From: CAYLLT01 sp964591605
GTDB lineage: Bacteria; Planctomycetota; Phycisphaerae; UBA1845; PWPN01
Length of the DNA: 21,306 bases
Direction: 5' to 3'
Assembly: GCA_964591605.1 (NCBI GenBank)
Contig: CAZQEN010000098.1
Coordinates: 1 to 21,306 of the forward strand
Both the position numbers and the translations under genes were made by a program. Below, piece after piece: positions 14,615 to 21,306 of the stretch (within the stretch, counting starts at the first letter, position 1; each line of letters starts with the position of its first letter). Below the pieces are notes generated by a model. It saw only the letters and a list, made by a program, of their open reading frames with translations, made no database searches and had not been told where the DNA came from.

Positions 14615-15844
14615 TTGCATAGGCGGTATTCAACGGTTGTGAATGCGGACATGCACGGCGCCGGTACGACGGCGTCACACCGTCAGGCACGGACGCCCCG
14701 CTTCCACGCTGTCCTCCTCCTTATGGCGATGCTGGGCCAGGCGCATTCGTTGCGTGCGGACGTCATCACTCCGACCGGGCAGCCGGCCATGATCGGAGTC
14801 ACCATCACCCGATTCGAGAATGGACAACTCACCTGGCGAGGTCCCGATGGGACGGAGGTCTCACGCCCGATCGACGAGATCACCTATCTCCAGATCGCCG
14901 GATGGCAGGATCTGAACACCGCCGAACGTCAGCTTCGCGAGAATCATCCGCGTCAGGCAGTCGCGACGTATCAGAAGGCGCTCGCCGATCTGGATAGCGC
15001 GGCGCCCCGGCCGGCCGTCGCTGCGGGAACGCAGCTCGATCTGCGAACCCTCGCCCGGAGCCGCCTGCTGCGCGCGGCGGAAGCGGATGGGCAGCACGAG
15101 ACGGCCGTCGGCGTCTACATTCAGTTGCTCGAAGGCCCGCAGGGCGCGGCGATGCGCTTGCTGCAACCGCGGCGAACGCCGGAGGCGGGATCCCCTCAGT
15201 TCGCCGCCGCCGCGAAGCTCCTGGCTGCCGCGATCGAGCGGCACGGGGACGACGCGGTGGGGCGGGTGTTGCGGGAGTGGCGACAGACCTGGCCGGGCAG
15301 CACGACGGCTCCGGCCCCGCCGGCCGCAGTGGTCGTCCAGAAGACCGAGCCTGCCTTGAGCGCGGCCTTCACCCGCCTGCAGGGGCTCAATCGCGAAGGC
15401 CGTTTCGATGAGTCGCTGGCGACGCTGCGCGACTTGCACGACAAAACCAGCGGCCCGGAGCGGGCGGAGGTCTACTACTGGGAGGGGCAGACGCGCCTCG
15501 CCCGGGCGGCCGCGGTCACGAGCGATTCACGGGCCGACCGCCGACGTGCGGGTGTTGCATTCATGCGTGTGGTCGTGCATTTTCCGGATTCGCCGCGGGC
15601 CCCCGAAGCTTTGTGCCTGGCCGCGCGCATTTGTCAGGAGGACGGGCTCGCCCAGCAGGCCCGCGCGCTGTGGTCGGAGGCGATCACCCGGTACCCTGCG
15701 GCAAACGCCTTCGTGCAGCAGGCGCGGCGGGAATTGGATCGGCTTGCGGCGGCCTCGCGCCCCGCGGATGCAGCCGCAAGCTCGCAACGTTCGCCGGCGT
15801 CGCCCGCGGCGGCCGCCGTGCCCGCGGGCGGCGGATCGCGATAG
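14615..15844 (+). CDS. Exported TPR protein
   Basis: The 409-residue protein starts at TTG 14615, five bases after GAGGAGA (14603-14609); an in-frame ATG at 14651 lacks a good SD. A long basic n-region precedes the hydrophobic stretch FHAVLLLMAMLGQAHSLRA, a Sec signal peptide, so the mature protein (from about DVITP) is periplasmic. The first 60 mature residues form a small beta-rich domain (GVTITRFENGQLTWRGPDG ... IDEITYLQIAG). Helical repeats follow, including two clear TPR-like units: AERQLRENHPRQAVATYQKA near the front and APEALCLAARICQEDGLAQQ near the end. The C-terminus is Ala/Ser/Pro-rich. It sits 21 bp after the vWA gene and 18 bp before exbB. A scaffold role for the energised vWA complex is inferred from the operon. 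Confidence 0.85.
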   Translation: MHRRYSTVVNADMHGAGTTASHRQARTPRFHAVLLLMAMLGQAHSLRADVITPTGQPAMIGVTITRFENGQLTWRGPDGTEVSRPIDEITYLQIAGWQDLNTAERQLRENHPRQAVATYQKALADLDSAAPRPAVAAGTQLDLRTLARSRLLRAAEADGQHETAVGVYIQLLEGPQGAAMRLLQPRRTPEAGSPQFAAAAKLLAAAIERHGDDAVGRVLREWRQTWPGSTTAPAPPAAVVVQKTEPALSAAFTRLQGLNREGRFDESLATLRDLHDKTSGPERAEVYYWEGQTRLARAAAVTSDSRADRRRAGVAFMRVVVHFPDSPRAPEALCLAARICQEDGLAQQARALWSEAITRYPAANAFVQQARRELDRLAAASRPADAAASSQRSPASPAAAAVPAGGGSR

Positions 15845-15862
15845 GCAGGTAAGGAGTTGACC

Positions 15863-16597
15863 ATGAACATGACGGCAGGCTGGACCCCGCCGACGCTGGC
15901 CGCACTCGAGCCGGGCATGACCCGGTCGGTGCTCCAGCATTTTGTCACCGACGGCGGCCCCATCACGTGGTTCGTGCTCATCCCGCTCTCGGTCATCTCG
16001 ATCGCGTTGATCATCTACTCACTGCTCACGATCCGGCGGGGCGCCCAGGTGCCCGGCAGCCTTGCCCGGGCTCTCGTGGCCGCCGCGCGGCAGGGGCAGG
16101 CGGTGAGCATGCGCGAGATCACCCGCGAGGACGACACCCTGCTCGGCCAGGCCGCTCACGCAGGCCTGGCGGTCGTCGATCAGGGCCGGCCGGCCGCGGT
16201 CGCCGCGGTCGACGATGCCGTCGAGCATCGCGTGGGGCGGCTCTTCCGCCGTGTGGAGTATCTCAACGTCATCGGCAACGTCAGTCCGATGATCGGCCTG
16301 CTCGGCACGGTCGTCGGCATGATCCAGGCGTTCAACCGCATCGAGGCGGCCGGCGGGGCGGTGCCCGAGACGAACAAGCTGGTGGGCGACATCGCTATCG
16401 CCCTCGTCAATACATTCTGGGGCCTGCTGATCGCCGTGCCCGCGCTGAGCGCGTACGCGATGCTGCGGAATCGCATCGACTCGTATGCGGCCGAGTCGGT
16501 CAAGCTGTGTGACGCGATGCTGGACCTCCTGGCCGGCAGCGAGTCTCCGCCGGCACGCACGGCCCCCGCACCGGGAGCGGTTTCAGCGGTTGGTTGA
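15863..16597 (+). CDS. exbB: MotA/TolQ/ExbB-family proton channel subunit
   Basis: The 244-residue protein has the ExbB/TolQ layout. There is one membrane segment near the N-terminus (34-56), a cytoplasmic stretch of about 80 residues, then two membrane segments around 137-160 and 175-200. The family signature is clear: GNVSPMIGLLGTVVGMIQAF and ALVNTFWGLLIAVPALSAYA. T149 and T184 match the channel threonines T148 and T181 of E. coli ExbB. Such pentamers surround an ExbD dimer and convert proton flow into motion of a partner (TonB, TolA). The ATG at 15863 is chosen because AAGGAG at 15851-15856 lies six bases upstream; the TTG at 15857 directly abuts the SD. The gene lies between the TPR protein and two exbD genes. 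Confidence 0.94.
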   Translation: MNMTAGWTPPTLAALEPGMTRSVLQHFVTDGGPITWFVLIPLSVISIALIIYSLLTIRRGAQVPGSLARALVAAARQGQAVSMREITREDDTLLGQAAHAGLAVVDQGRPAAVAAVDDAVEHRVGRLFRRVEYLNVIGNVSPMIGLLGTVVGMIQAFNRIEAAGGAVPETNKLVGDIAIALVNTFWGLLIAVPALSAYAMLRNRIDSYAAESVKLCDAMLDLLAGSESPPARTAPAPGAVSAVG

Positions 16598-16648
16598 TCG
16601 TCGGGCGCGGCGTACTTCACGCGCTCGGAGCATCGGCGAGGGTTCGAT

Positions 16649-17089
16649 ATGCGTTATTCGCGGGTCCGACACGCTGCCTCCGGATGGAACTTCAACATGA
16701 CGCCGCTGATCGACGTCACGTTCCTGCTGCTGACGTACTTCATGCTGGCGAGCCATTACGCGTCGGCCGAAAAACCTGACATGCACGTGCCCCAGCCGGA
16801 CATGAGCCAGGCCGTCGATCGCAAGCTCGACGAGAAGATCATTCTCAACGTCCTGCACGAGCCCGCCGGCGAACCGCGGCTGACCTTCGGTCCTGAAGAT
16901 GTCGCCTCGCTGAGTGAACTGGGCGATCGGCTGACCCAACTGGCCGCCCGCGCCCCGCGCACGCAGGTCATTCTCCGCGCGGATCGGCGGGTTCCCTATG
17001 GTTACGTGCGCAAGATCATGGAACTGGTGGCGGAGCGGAGACTGGTCAACCTGCAGATCGTGGCGGAGCTCACGGAGAGTCCGATGTGA
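16649..17089 (+). CDS. exbD: ExbD/TolR-family subunit, first copy
   Basis: This 146-residue protein has a short basic start, one membrane segment and a periplasmic domain. The segment NFNMTPLIDVTFLLLTYFML carries D22, the proton-carrying aspartate of the family (Asp25 in E. coli ExbD). The periplasmic part ends with the family pattern QVILRADRRVPYGYVRKIME and VNLQIVAELTE, the usual ExbD fold. GCGAGGG near 16637 precedes the ATG. It lies 51 bp after exbB and 72 bp before a second exbD that differs strongly outside the membrane segment, so the pair could form a heterodimer in the channel. Confidence 0.92.
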   Translation: MRYSRVRHAASGWNFNMTPLIDVTFLLLTYFMLASHYASAEKPDMHVPQPDMSQAVDRKLDEKIILNVLHEPAGEPRLTFGPEDVASLSELGDRLTQLAARAPRTQVILRADRRVPYGYVRKIMELVAERRLVNLQIVAELTESPM

Positions 17090-17161
17090 GCAGGCAGGGG
17101 CCAGGGCGCGAGGGTGTCGCAGCACAGCCGGCTCGGAGAGGCGGCCTGAGACGGAACGATC

Positions 17162-17728
17162 ATGAGCAAGTTGGCCGGACACGATGACATCGACCGCATC
17201 CTGGCACGGGCCCGGCGAGGGAGCGTGCCCGCCGTGCAGCCGGCGGTCCGCGAAGGCCGGCGCAGCTTCTACGAGCGCGCCCGGCGAAAACGCGGCGGCT
17301 GGGTGATGGGCCTCAATCTGACGCCCATGATTGACACCGTGTTCAACCTGCTCTTCTTCTTCATGATCGTCAGCCGGTTCGGAGCGATCGAGGGATTGCT
17401 GCCCGCGAAACTGCCGGTCAGACAGGCCGGCGGCGGGGGGGCGGCGTCGGGCGTGCCCCAGATGCCGATCCGGGTCCGGCTGGAAGCCGAGCCGGCCCGG
17501 CCGATGACCTGTCTCTACCGGATTGACCGCCTCGCCGATGCCCCTCGCCCGTTGCGGGAGCTGCCCGGGCGGCTGGAGTCGATCCGCGCGAGCGAACCGG
17601 GTTTCGGAGTCGACACGCCGGTGCATCTGATGGCGGGCGACCAGGTGGCCTGGGATCACGTGGTCAACGCGTATAACGCCGCGATCAGCGCCGGATATGA
17701 CAAGATCTACTTCGCCGGTGCGCCATGA
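17162..17728 (+). CDS. exbD: ExbD/TolR-family subunit, second copy with long cytoplasmic extension
   Basis: This 188-residue protein is longer than the first copy. About 45 basic, mostly helical cytoplasmic residues precede the membrane segment LNLTPMIDTVFNLLFFFMIV, where D58 is the conserved proton-carrying aspartate. The periplasmic domain ends with the ExbD-like HLMAGDQVAWDHVVNAYNAA and YDKIYFAG. Both ExbD copies keep the aspartate, so neither is obviously inactive. Only weak SD-like sequence (CGGAACG) precedes the ATG. Its stop overlaps the start of the next gene (ATGA), which suggests translational coupling. Confidence 0.92.
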   Translation: MSKLAGHDDIDRILARARRGSVPAVQPAVREGRRSFYERARRKRGGWVMGLNLTPMIDTVFNLLFFFMIVSRFGAIEGLLPAKLPVRQAGGGGAASGVPQMPIRVRLEAEPARPMTCLYRIDRLADAPRPLRELPGRLESIRASEPGFGVDTPVHLMAGDQVAWDHVVNAYNAAISAGYDKIYFAGAP

Positions 17729-20382
17729 GCGGTCTGATGCTCGCCTGCCTGCTGGTGCTTGCGAACCCTCCCGCGGTCGCATCGCTGCCCCCGGAAGTGG
17801 ACGACGCTCAGTTCGCGCAGGAGCTGCGCGAGCGCGGGCTGGACGACTGGCTCACCCAGTATGAGGTCGACACGCCGCCGGCCGATGAGGCCGGGCGCGT
17901 GCTGCGCGAGCGGAGCCAACTGCTGGCCGAGGCGGCCGACGAGAAAAACGCCGACCGCCGGCGCGAGAGAATCGCGAGGGCCTCGGAACAGCTCAAGAGC
18001 CTCATCGAGAAGTATCCGCAGGATCCCCGGTGTCTGCGCTGGCGGTTCGAGTATGTTCGCGATCTGTTCGAGCGCCGGGAGCCGGCGGTGTTCGACGCGC
18101 TGCTGCTCTACGAGCTCCCGGGTGACCAGGCAGAACGGGCCCGGGCGCTGGCGGCGCAGGCCCGGCGTGAGCTCACATCGCTGCGTGAGGGCGTCGCCGC
18201 GGCCTGGGGTTCGCTCGAGTCGCTCGACGAGGCCGCGCTGGCCCGGCTTCGCACCTCCGGATCCGTGCGTCAGCTTGAGGATATCGACAACCAGTCGAAC
18301 ATGCTCTCGGCGTGGGCCCGCCTGTACGGCATGCTGACCGAGCCGGATGCGAGCCGGAGGCAAAGCGACGCGCGGCAACTGCTCGACGACGTCCTGACGG
18401 CGGGGTGGACGGAGCTTCCCGCCGGGCACGAAGCGCGTCGATGCAGCGCGCTGGTTCTGGCGGCCGTGAGCGCCCGCGCCGCGGCACGCTATGACGAGGC
18501 CGACCGCTACGCCCGCGAGATCATCGCCTTACAGAGATCCTCGCCGCTGCCCGGGGGCGCCCTGCGCCAGGCGTCACTGATCGCGGTGCTGGAGCAGGTG
18601 CGCATCCTGCGCGATCGAGGCAAGATGAGCGAAGCATTGACGGCCGCACGGCAGGCGGCCGCGTGGATCGAGCGGACGCGCGCCGCTGAGCCCTCCGCAC
18701 TCATTGCGGCCGCATTGCTCGAGTCCTCGGTGCTCGCCCGCCAGCGCAGCCCGGCCACGGCCCCGGCCGCGGGCGTCCTGCTGACGCCGGGCGGCCTCCA
18801 GCCGCTCGCCGCTCTGGCGACCAGAAGTGTTGCCCTGCGCGATGACATCTACCGCGCGCTCGCGGGAATGCCGGCCGATCCGGCCCGGCTGGGCGATGCG
18901 TTTTTTCTGCAGCTCTGGGCGGGGTCCGTCATCGACGATGCGCAGCGGGCTGATCCCGCGCGTCTGGCTCGGATGCACGAGCAGTTGACCGAAGTCTCAC
19001 GCCGGCTGGAACAGCGCATCGCTGCGGCGGGCCCGTCGCCTGCGTCCCCGGACCTCCCCGAGCTTTTGTTCCTGCGTGGGCGGGCCGCGGTTTTGCTCAA
19101 GGACTTCGCGGGAGCGATGGGCGCCCTGACGCGGCTGACCGAGGAGTGGCCGCAGCACGCGCGGGCCGATGCCGCCGCCTATGCCGCCGTCGCGACTGCC
19201 CGCGACTGGCTGGCCGGCGTTGATGCCGATGGGCCATCGCGCCCCCGTGATGCGTTCATTCGCGCGGTGCGCAACTGGCGCAGCCGTTCTCCCGAGGCTC
19301 CGGGCGTACGGCAGATGCAGTTCTTCCTGGCCGCAGAGCTCGAGCGCAACCGGCAGCTCAGCGAGGCGGCGCGCGAATATGCGGCGGTACCGGTTTCCGA
19401 TGCCAACCACGCGCGGGCGGCCGTGGGTCAGGCGCGTTGTCTGCGGGCGCTGGTTCCCGCGGCGGCATCGCGCCCGGCCGGCTCCGCTCCATCCTCGCCC
19501 GTGCCATTCTTGCAGGAGGCGATGGAGGCCGGCCAGTCGGGGCTCTCGGCGGCGCTCAAGGCGCAGCCCACCGAGCCGTGTCTGGTGGCCGAGGCCGCTG
19601 TGGGCTTCGCCCGACTGGCCAACGATCCTCGCGCCGGGCGGCCGGCGGATGCGGCAGCGGCGCTGCAGCAGGCCTGGCCCGCCCTCGCCTCGTGCCCGGC
19701 CTGGCACGCGCCCGCCCTGCGCGAGCGGCTCGAAGCGTTTCGCCAGCTTGGCCGATGGAGCGATCTGGTCGAGGCCTTTGCGGAATTCGTGGACCGGGAC
19801 GGGCCGAATGTGGACAGATCTGGAAGGATTCTTTTAGAATCAATCCGGCAGGCCGTGCTCCGGGCCCTCGAGCAGGGCGATGATCCCGGCCGGCGCTCCG
19901 CGGCCGCGCAGGGCGCTCAGCTCGCACAGATGCTCCTGGCGGCGGGGGGGGCGACTGCTCAGGCAGGGCCTGGCGAGAGCGATGTGGCCCTGGAGTTGAC
20001 CAGAGCCTGGCTGCTGGTCCATGCCGACCGCCCTGACCACGCTCTGCCGGTCTATGAACGCTGCCGGGAGTTGCTCGCCCGGCGGGCCGACGCGGGGCTG
20101 TCCGTGCGGTGTGATCTGGGGCGGGCGGAATGCCTGCTGGCCGAGGGCCGCGCCGCGACCGCCGCCCCGCTCTACACCGAACTGCTCAGGCGGCTGCCCG
20201 AGCATTCGGACGGGTGGTGGGAGGCGTACGTCGAAACGCTTCGCTGCCAGGAGCAGCTCAAGGCCGATCGGGCCGAAATCGCCAGGTCGATCCAGCAGCA
20301 GCGGCGCATCGCGCCGGCCCTGGGCGGCCCGCGCTGGCGGAGGGCGATCGAGAATCTGGAGCAGGCATTGTCAAGCCCGTAG
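17725..20382 (+). CDS. Large exported helical-repeat (TPR-like) protein
   Basis: This 885-residue protein starts four bases inside the preceding exbD (ATGA overlap). MSGLMLACLLVLANPPAVASLPP is a signal peptide, given here across its likely cleavage site, so the protein should be periplasmic. The rest is an Ala/Arg/Leu-rich alpha solenoid. TPR-like units are best seen at FLRGRAAVLLKDFAGAMGAL and further on at ARCLRALVPAAAS, then in the C-terminal third around TRAWLLVHADRPDHALPVYE and LGRAECLLAEGRAATAAPLY. No enzymatic motif was found. As the last gene of the vWA/ExbB/ExbD operon it is a likely periplasmic scaffold or partner that receives mechanical input. The function is not recognised. Confidence 0.88.
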   Translation: MSGLMLACLLVLANPPAVASLPPEVDDAQFAQELRERGLDDWLTQYEVDTPPADEAGRVLRERSQLLAEAADEKNADRRRERIARASEQLKSLIEKYPQDPRCLRWRFEYVRDLFERREPAVFDALLLYELPGDQAERARALAAQARRELTSLREGVAAAWGSLESLDEAALARLRTSGSVRQLEDIDNQSNMLSAWARLYGMLTEPDASRRQSDARQLLDDVLTAGWTELPAGHEARRCSALVLAAVSARAAARYDEADRYAREIIALQRSSPLPGGALRQASLIAVLEQVRILRDRGKMSEALTAARQAAAWIERTRAAEPSALIAAALLESSVLARQRSPATAPAAGVLLTPGGLQPLAALATRSVALRDDIYRALAGMPADPARLGDAFFLQLWAGSVIDDAQRADPARLARMHEQLTEVSRRLEQRIAAAGPSPASPDLPELLFLRGRAAVLLKDFAGAMGALTRLTEEWPQHARADAAAYAAVATARDWLAGVDADGPSRPRDAFIRAVRNWRSRSPEAPGVRQMQFFLAAELERNRQLSEAAREYAAVPVSDANHARAAVGQARCLRALVPAAASRPAGSAPSSPVPFLQEAMEAGQSGLSAALKAQPTEPCLVAEAAVGFARLANDPRAGRPADAAAALQQAWPALASCPAWHAPALRERLEAFRQLGRWSDLVEAFAEFVDRDGPNVDRSGRILLESIRQAVLRALEQGDDPGRRSAAAQGAQLAQMLLAAGGATAQAGPGESDVALELTRAWLLVHADRPDHALPVYERCRELLARRADAGLSVRCDLGRAECLLAEGRAATAAPLYTELLRRLPEHSDGWWEAYVETLRCQEQLKADRAEIARSIQQQRRIAPALGGPRWRRAIENLEQALSSP

Positions 20383-20439
20383 ACGTCAAACGGGCATGTC
20401 GGGTGGAGTTGTTGCGGAGTTCCTCAAAGTCTCACCGGT

Positions 20440-21306
20440 CTACCGCTCGGAAAGCACCGCATCCCAACTGGTGGCGTCGATGATGGCATCGGATAAGGCC
20501 TTGAGTGCGGCCAGGTCTGTCATGTGCTCGATCCGGGCGAGCTGAACGGGTGACGGTTCTCCCAGCCGTCGCCGGCCGATCCGGAGAATCATCTCCCGAC
20601 AAGACTCGAGACGGCCTTCTTCACGCCCGCGCTCGATCCCCTGTTTGATTCCTTTCTCGATCCCCTCCTCCATCCATACTTCCGCCATCGACTTGCTCAT
20701 GACCGTCAACTCCGTTTGCGCGTCCTGGTTGGCCATCGCCGTCCGCAGGACGTTCTGCAGGTCTTCGACTTCCTCCGGGCGGCGGTGCGTGATCAGCAGG
20801 ACGAGGAACCGGATCAGCTCCCGCCATTCCTCCCGGACGTCACGGACCAGCGGCTCGATCTTCTCGGCCGCCCGCCGCAGCACGGCCGCGAATTCCGGAT
20901 GATCCGCTTCCACCCGTTGGACGGCCCGCAAGGCCCAACCCAGCGGTCCCACCGACTCAAGGCGGACCGGATCGATCTCCGGCAGGCCCATGTATAGTAT
21001 ATCAAACCGCGGCACGAACGGGGTCAGCTCCGCCGGGCCCGCGATCAGTGCCTGCAGGTCGCGGGAGGCCTTCCAGGGACGGCTGCCGGTGTAGAAGACG
21101 GCCGGAATGATCGGCGAGAGCCGGGGCGGCTCACCGGCCGCCGACGACTGTACCCGCTTGCGCTCGTCATCCCAGATCTGGAGCATGTAGAACAGCAGCC
21201 GCAGCGGCATCCACGGGTCGACCGTCGATTGATGCTCCAGCAGCACGTAGACCATCACTTCCCGAGGACCGGCAGGCGTCTGATACGGCACACGAACCAG
21301 CAGGTC
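20440..21306 (-). CDS. Rpn / transposase_31-family PD-(D/E)XK nuclease, 5' end cut by window
   Basis: The gene runs off the right edge; the visible frame is open to 21306 and encodes 288 residues. The first visible residues, DLLVRVPYQTP, followed by VYVLLEHQSTVDPWMPLRLL, are the hallmark of the Rpn (recombination-promoting nuclease, PF04754) family, in which E in EHQS belongs to the PD-(D/E)XK-type active site. The family's earlier acidic residues lie outside the window. The C-terminus shows the usual charged segment MEEGIEKGIKQGIERGREEG. A GTG at 21289-21291 could act as a start, but it would remove the DLL element, so a start beyond the window is more likely. It is convergent with the large helical protein, with 57 bp between stops and no clear terminator. 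Such genes are often multicopy. Confidence 0.9.
   Translation of the reverse strand, partial: DLLVRVPYQTPAGPREVMVYVLLEHQSTVDPWMPLRLLFYMLQIWDDERKRVQSSAAGEPPRLSPIIPAVFYTGSRPWKASRDLQALIAGPAELTPFVPRFDILYMGLPEIDPVRLESVGPLGWALRAVQRVEADHPEFAAVLRRAAEKIEPLVRDVREEWRELIRFLVLLITHRRPEEVEDLQNVLRTAMANQDAQTELTVMSKSMAEVWMEEGIEKGIKQGIERGREEGRLESCREMILRIGRRRLGEPSPVQLARIEHMTDLAALKALSDAIIDATSWDAVLSER

Noticed and set aside
15863..17728. Flagellar stator MotA/MotB
   Set aside because: Sequence patterns are ExbB/TolQ and ExbD/TolR; there is no OmpA-like peptidoglycan-binding domain as in MotB and no flagellar neighbour.
13559..20382. Zorya-type phage defence (ZorA/ZorB motor)
   Set aside because: The ExbB and ExbD proteins are short, lack the long ZorA tail and the OmpA-like ZorB domain, and no ZorC, ZorD or ZorE-like gene is present.
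1..21306. CRISPR arrays, tRNA or rRNA genes, insertion-sequence ends
   Set aside because: I saw no regularly spaced direct repeats, no tRNA-like cloverleaf with conserved bases, no rRNA sequence and no terminal inverted repeats with target duplication.

Overview
This is a high-GC window from a draft assembly: a run of 10 N lies at 13373-13382. Dense same-strand operons, a type VI secretion system (T6SS) locus with a fused sheath protein, a vWA/TPR/ExbB/ExbD/ExbD operon and a short intergenic hairpin repeat together suggest a Planctomycetota-like bacterium. That assignment is inferred from gene content, not from a marker gene. Myxococcota or another deep GC-rich lineage cannot be excluded.

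Region 1 (1-11841, all + strand) is a T6SS locus. It opens with the 3' end of the sheath-recycling ATPase ClpV/TssH, then the spike protein VgrG/TssI. Next come a LysM-plus-zincin candidate effector, an all-helical cytoplasmic protein, and a PAAR tip protein carrying LysM and peptidoglycan-binding modules. A protein with an H-x-G...G-C motif follows, then an intrinsic terminator, a small 96-residue protein, a strong 20-bp hairpin, and a single polypeptide fusing the two contractile-sheath subunits TssB and TssC. The gene order reads as a spike-tip-cargo package aimed at the peptidoglycan layer, flanked by sheath and sheath-recycling machinery. Hcp, baseplate and membrane-complex genes are not in the window.

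Region 2 (11842-13558) is a junction. It contains a convergent intergenic stretch, a minus-strand gene for an exported helical protein, and a 391-bp divergent stretch with the assembly gap and a plausible promoter. Four copies of a ~23-nt hairpin element lie in these two intergenic stretches, in two inverted pairs. They show compensatory base changes in the stem.

Region 3 (13559-20382, + strand) is a tightly packed six-gene operon: a TonB-like N-terminal anchor fused to a vWA domain, an exported TPR protein, an ExbB/TolQ proton-channel subunit, two different ExbD/TolR subunits, and a very large exported helical-repeat protein. My reading is an envelope machine driven by proton-motive force in which a vWA domain takes the place of the usual TonB C-terminal domain.

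Region 4 (20383-21306, - strand) holds a convergent Rpn/transposase_31-family nuclease gene that runs off the right edge.
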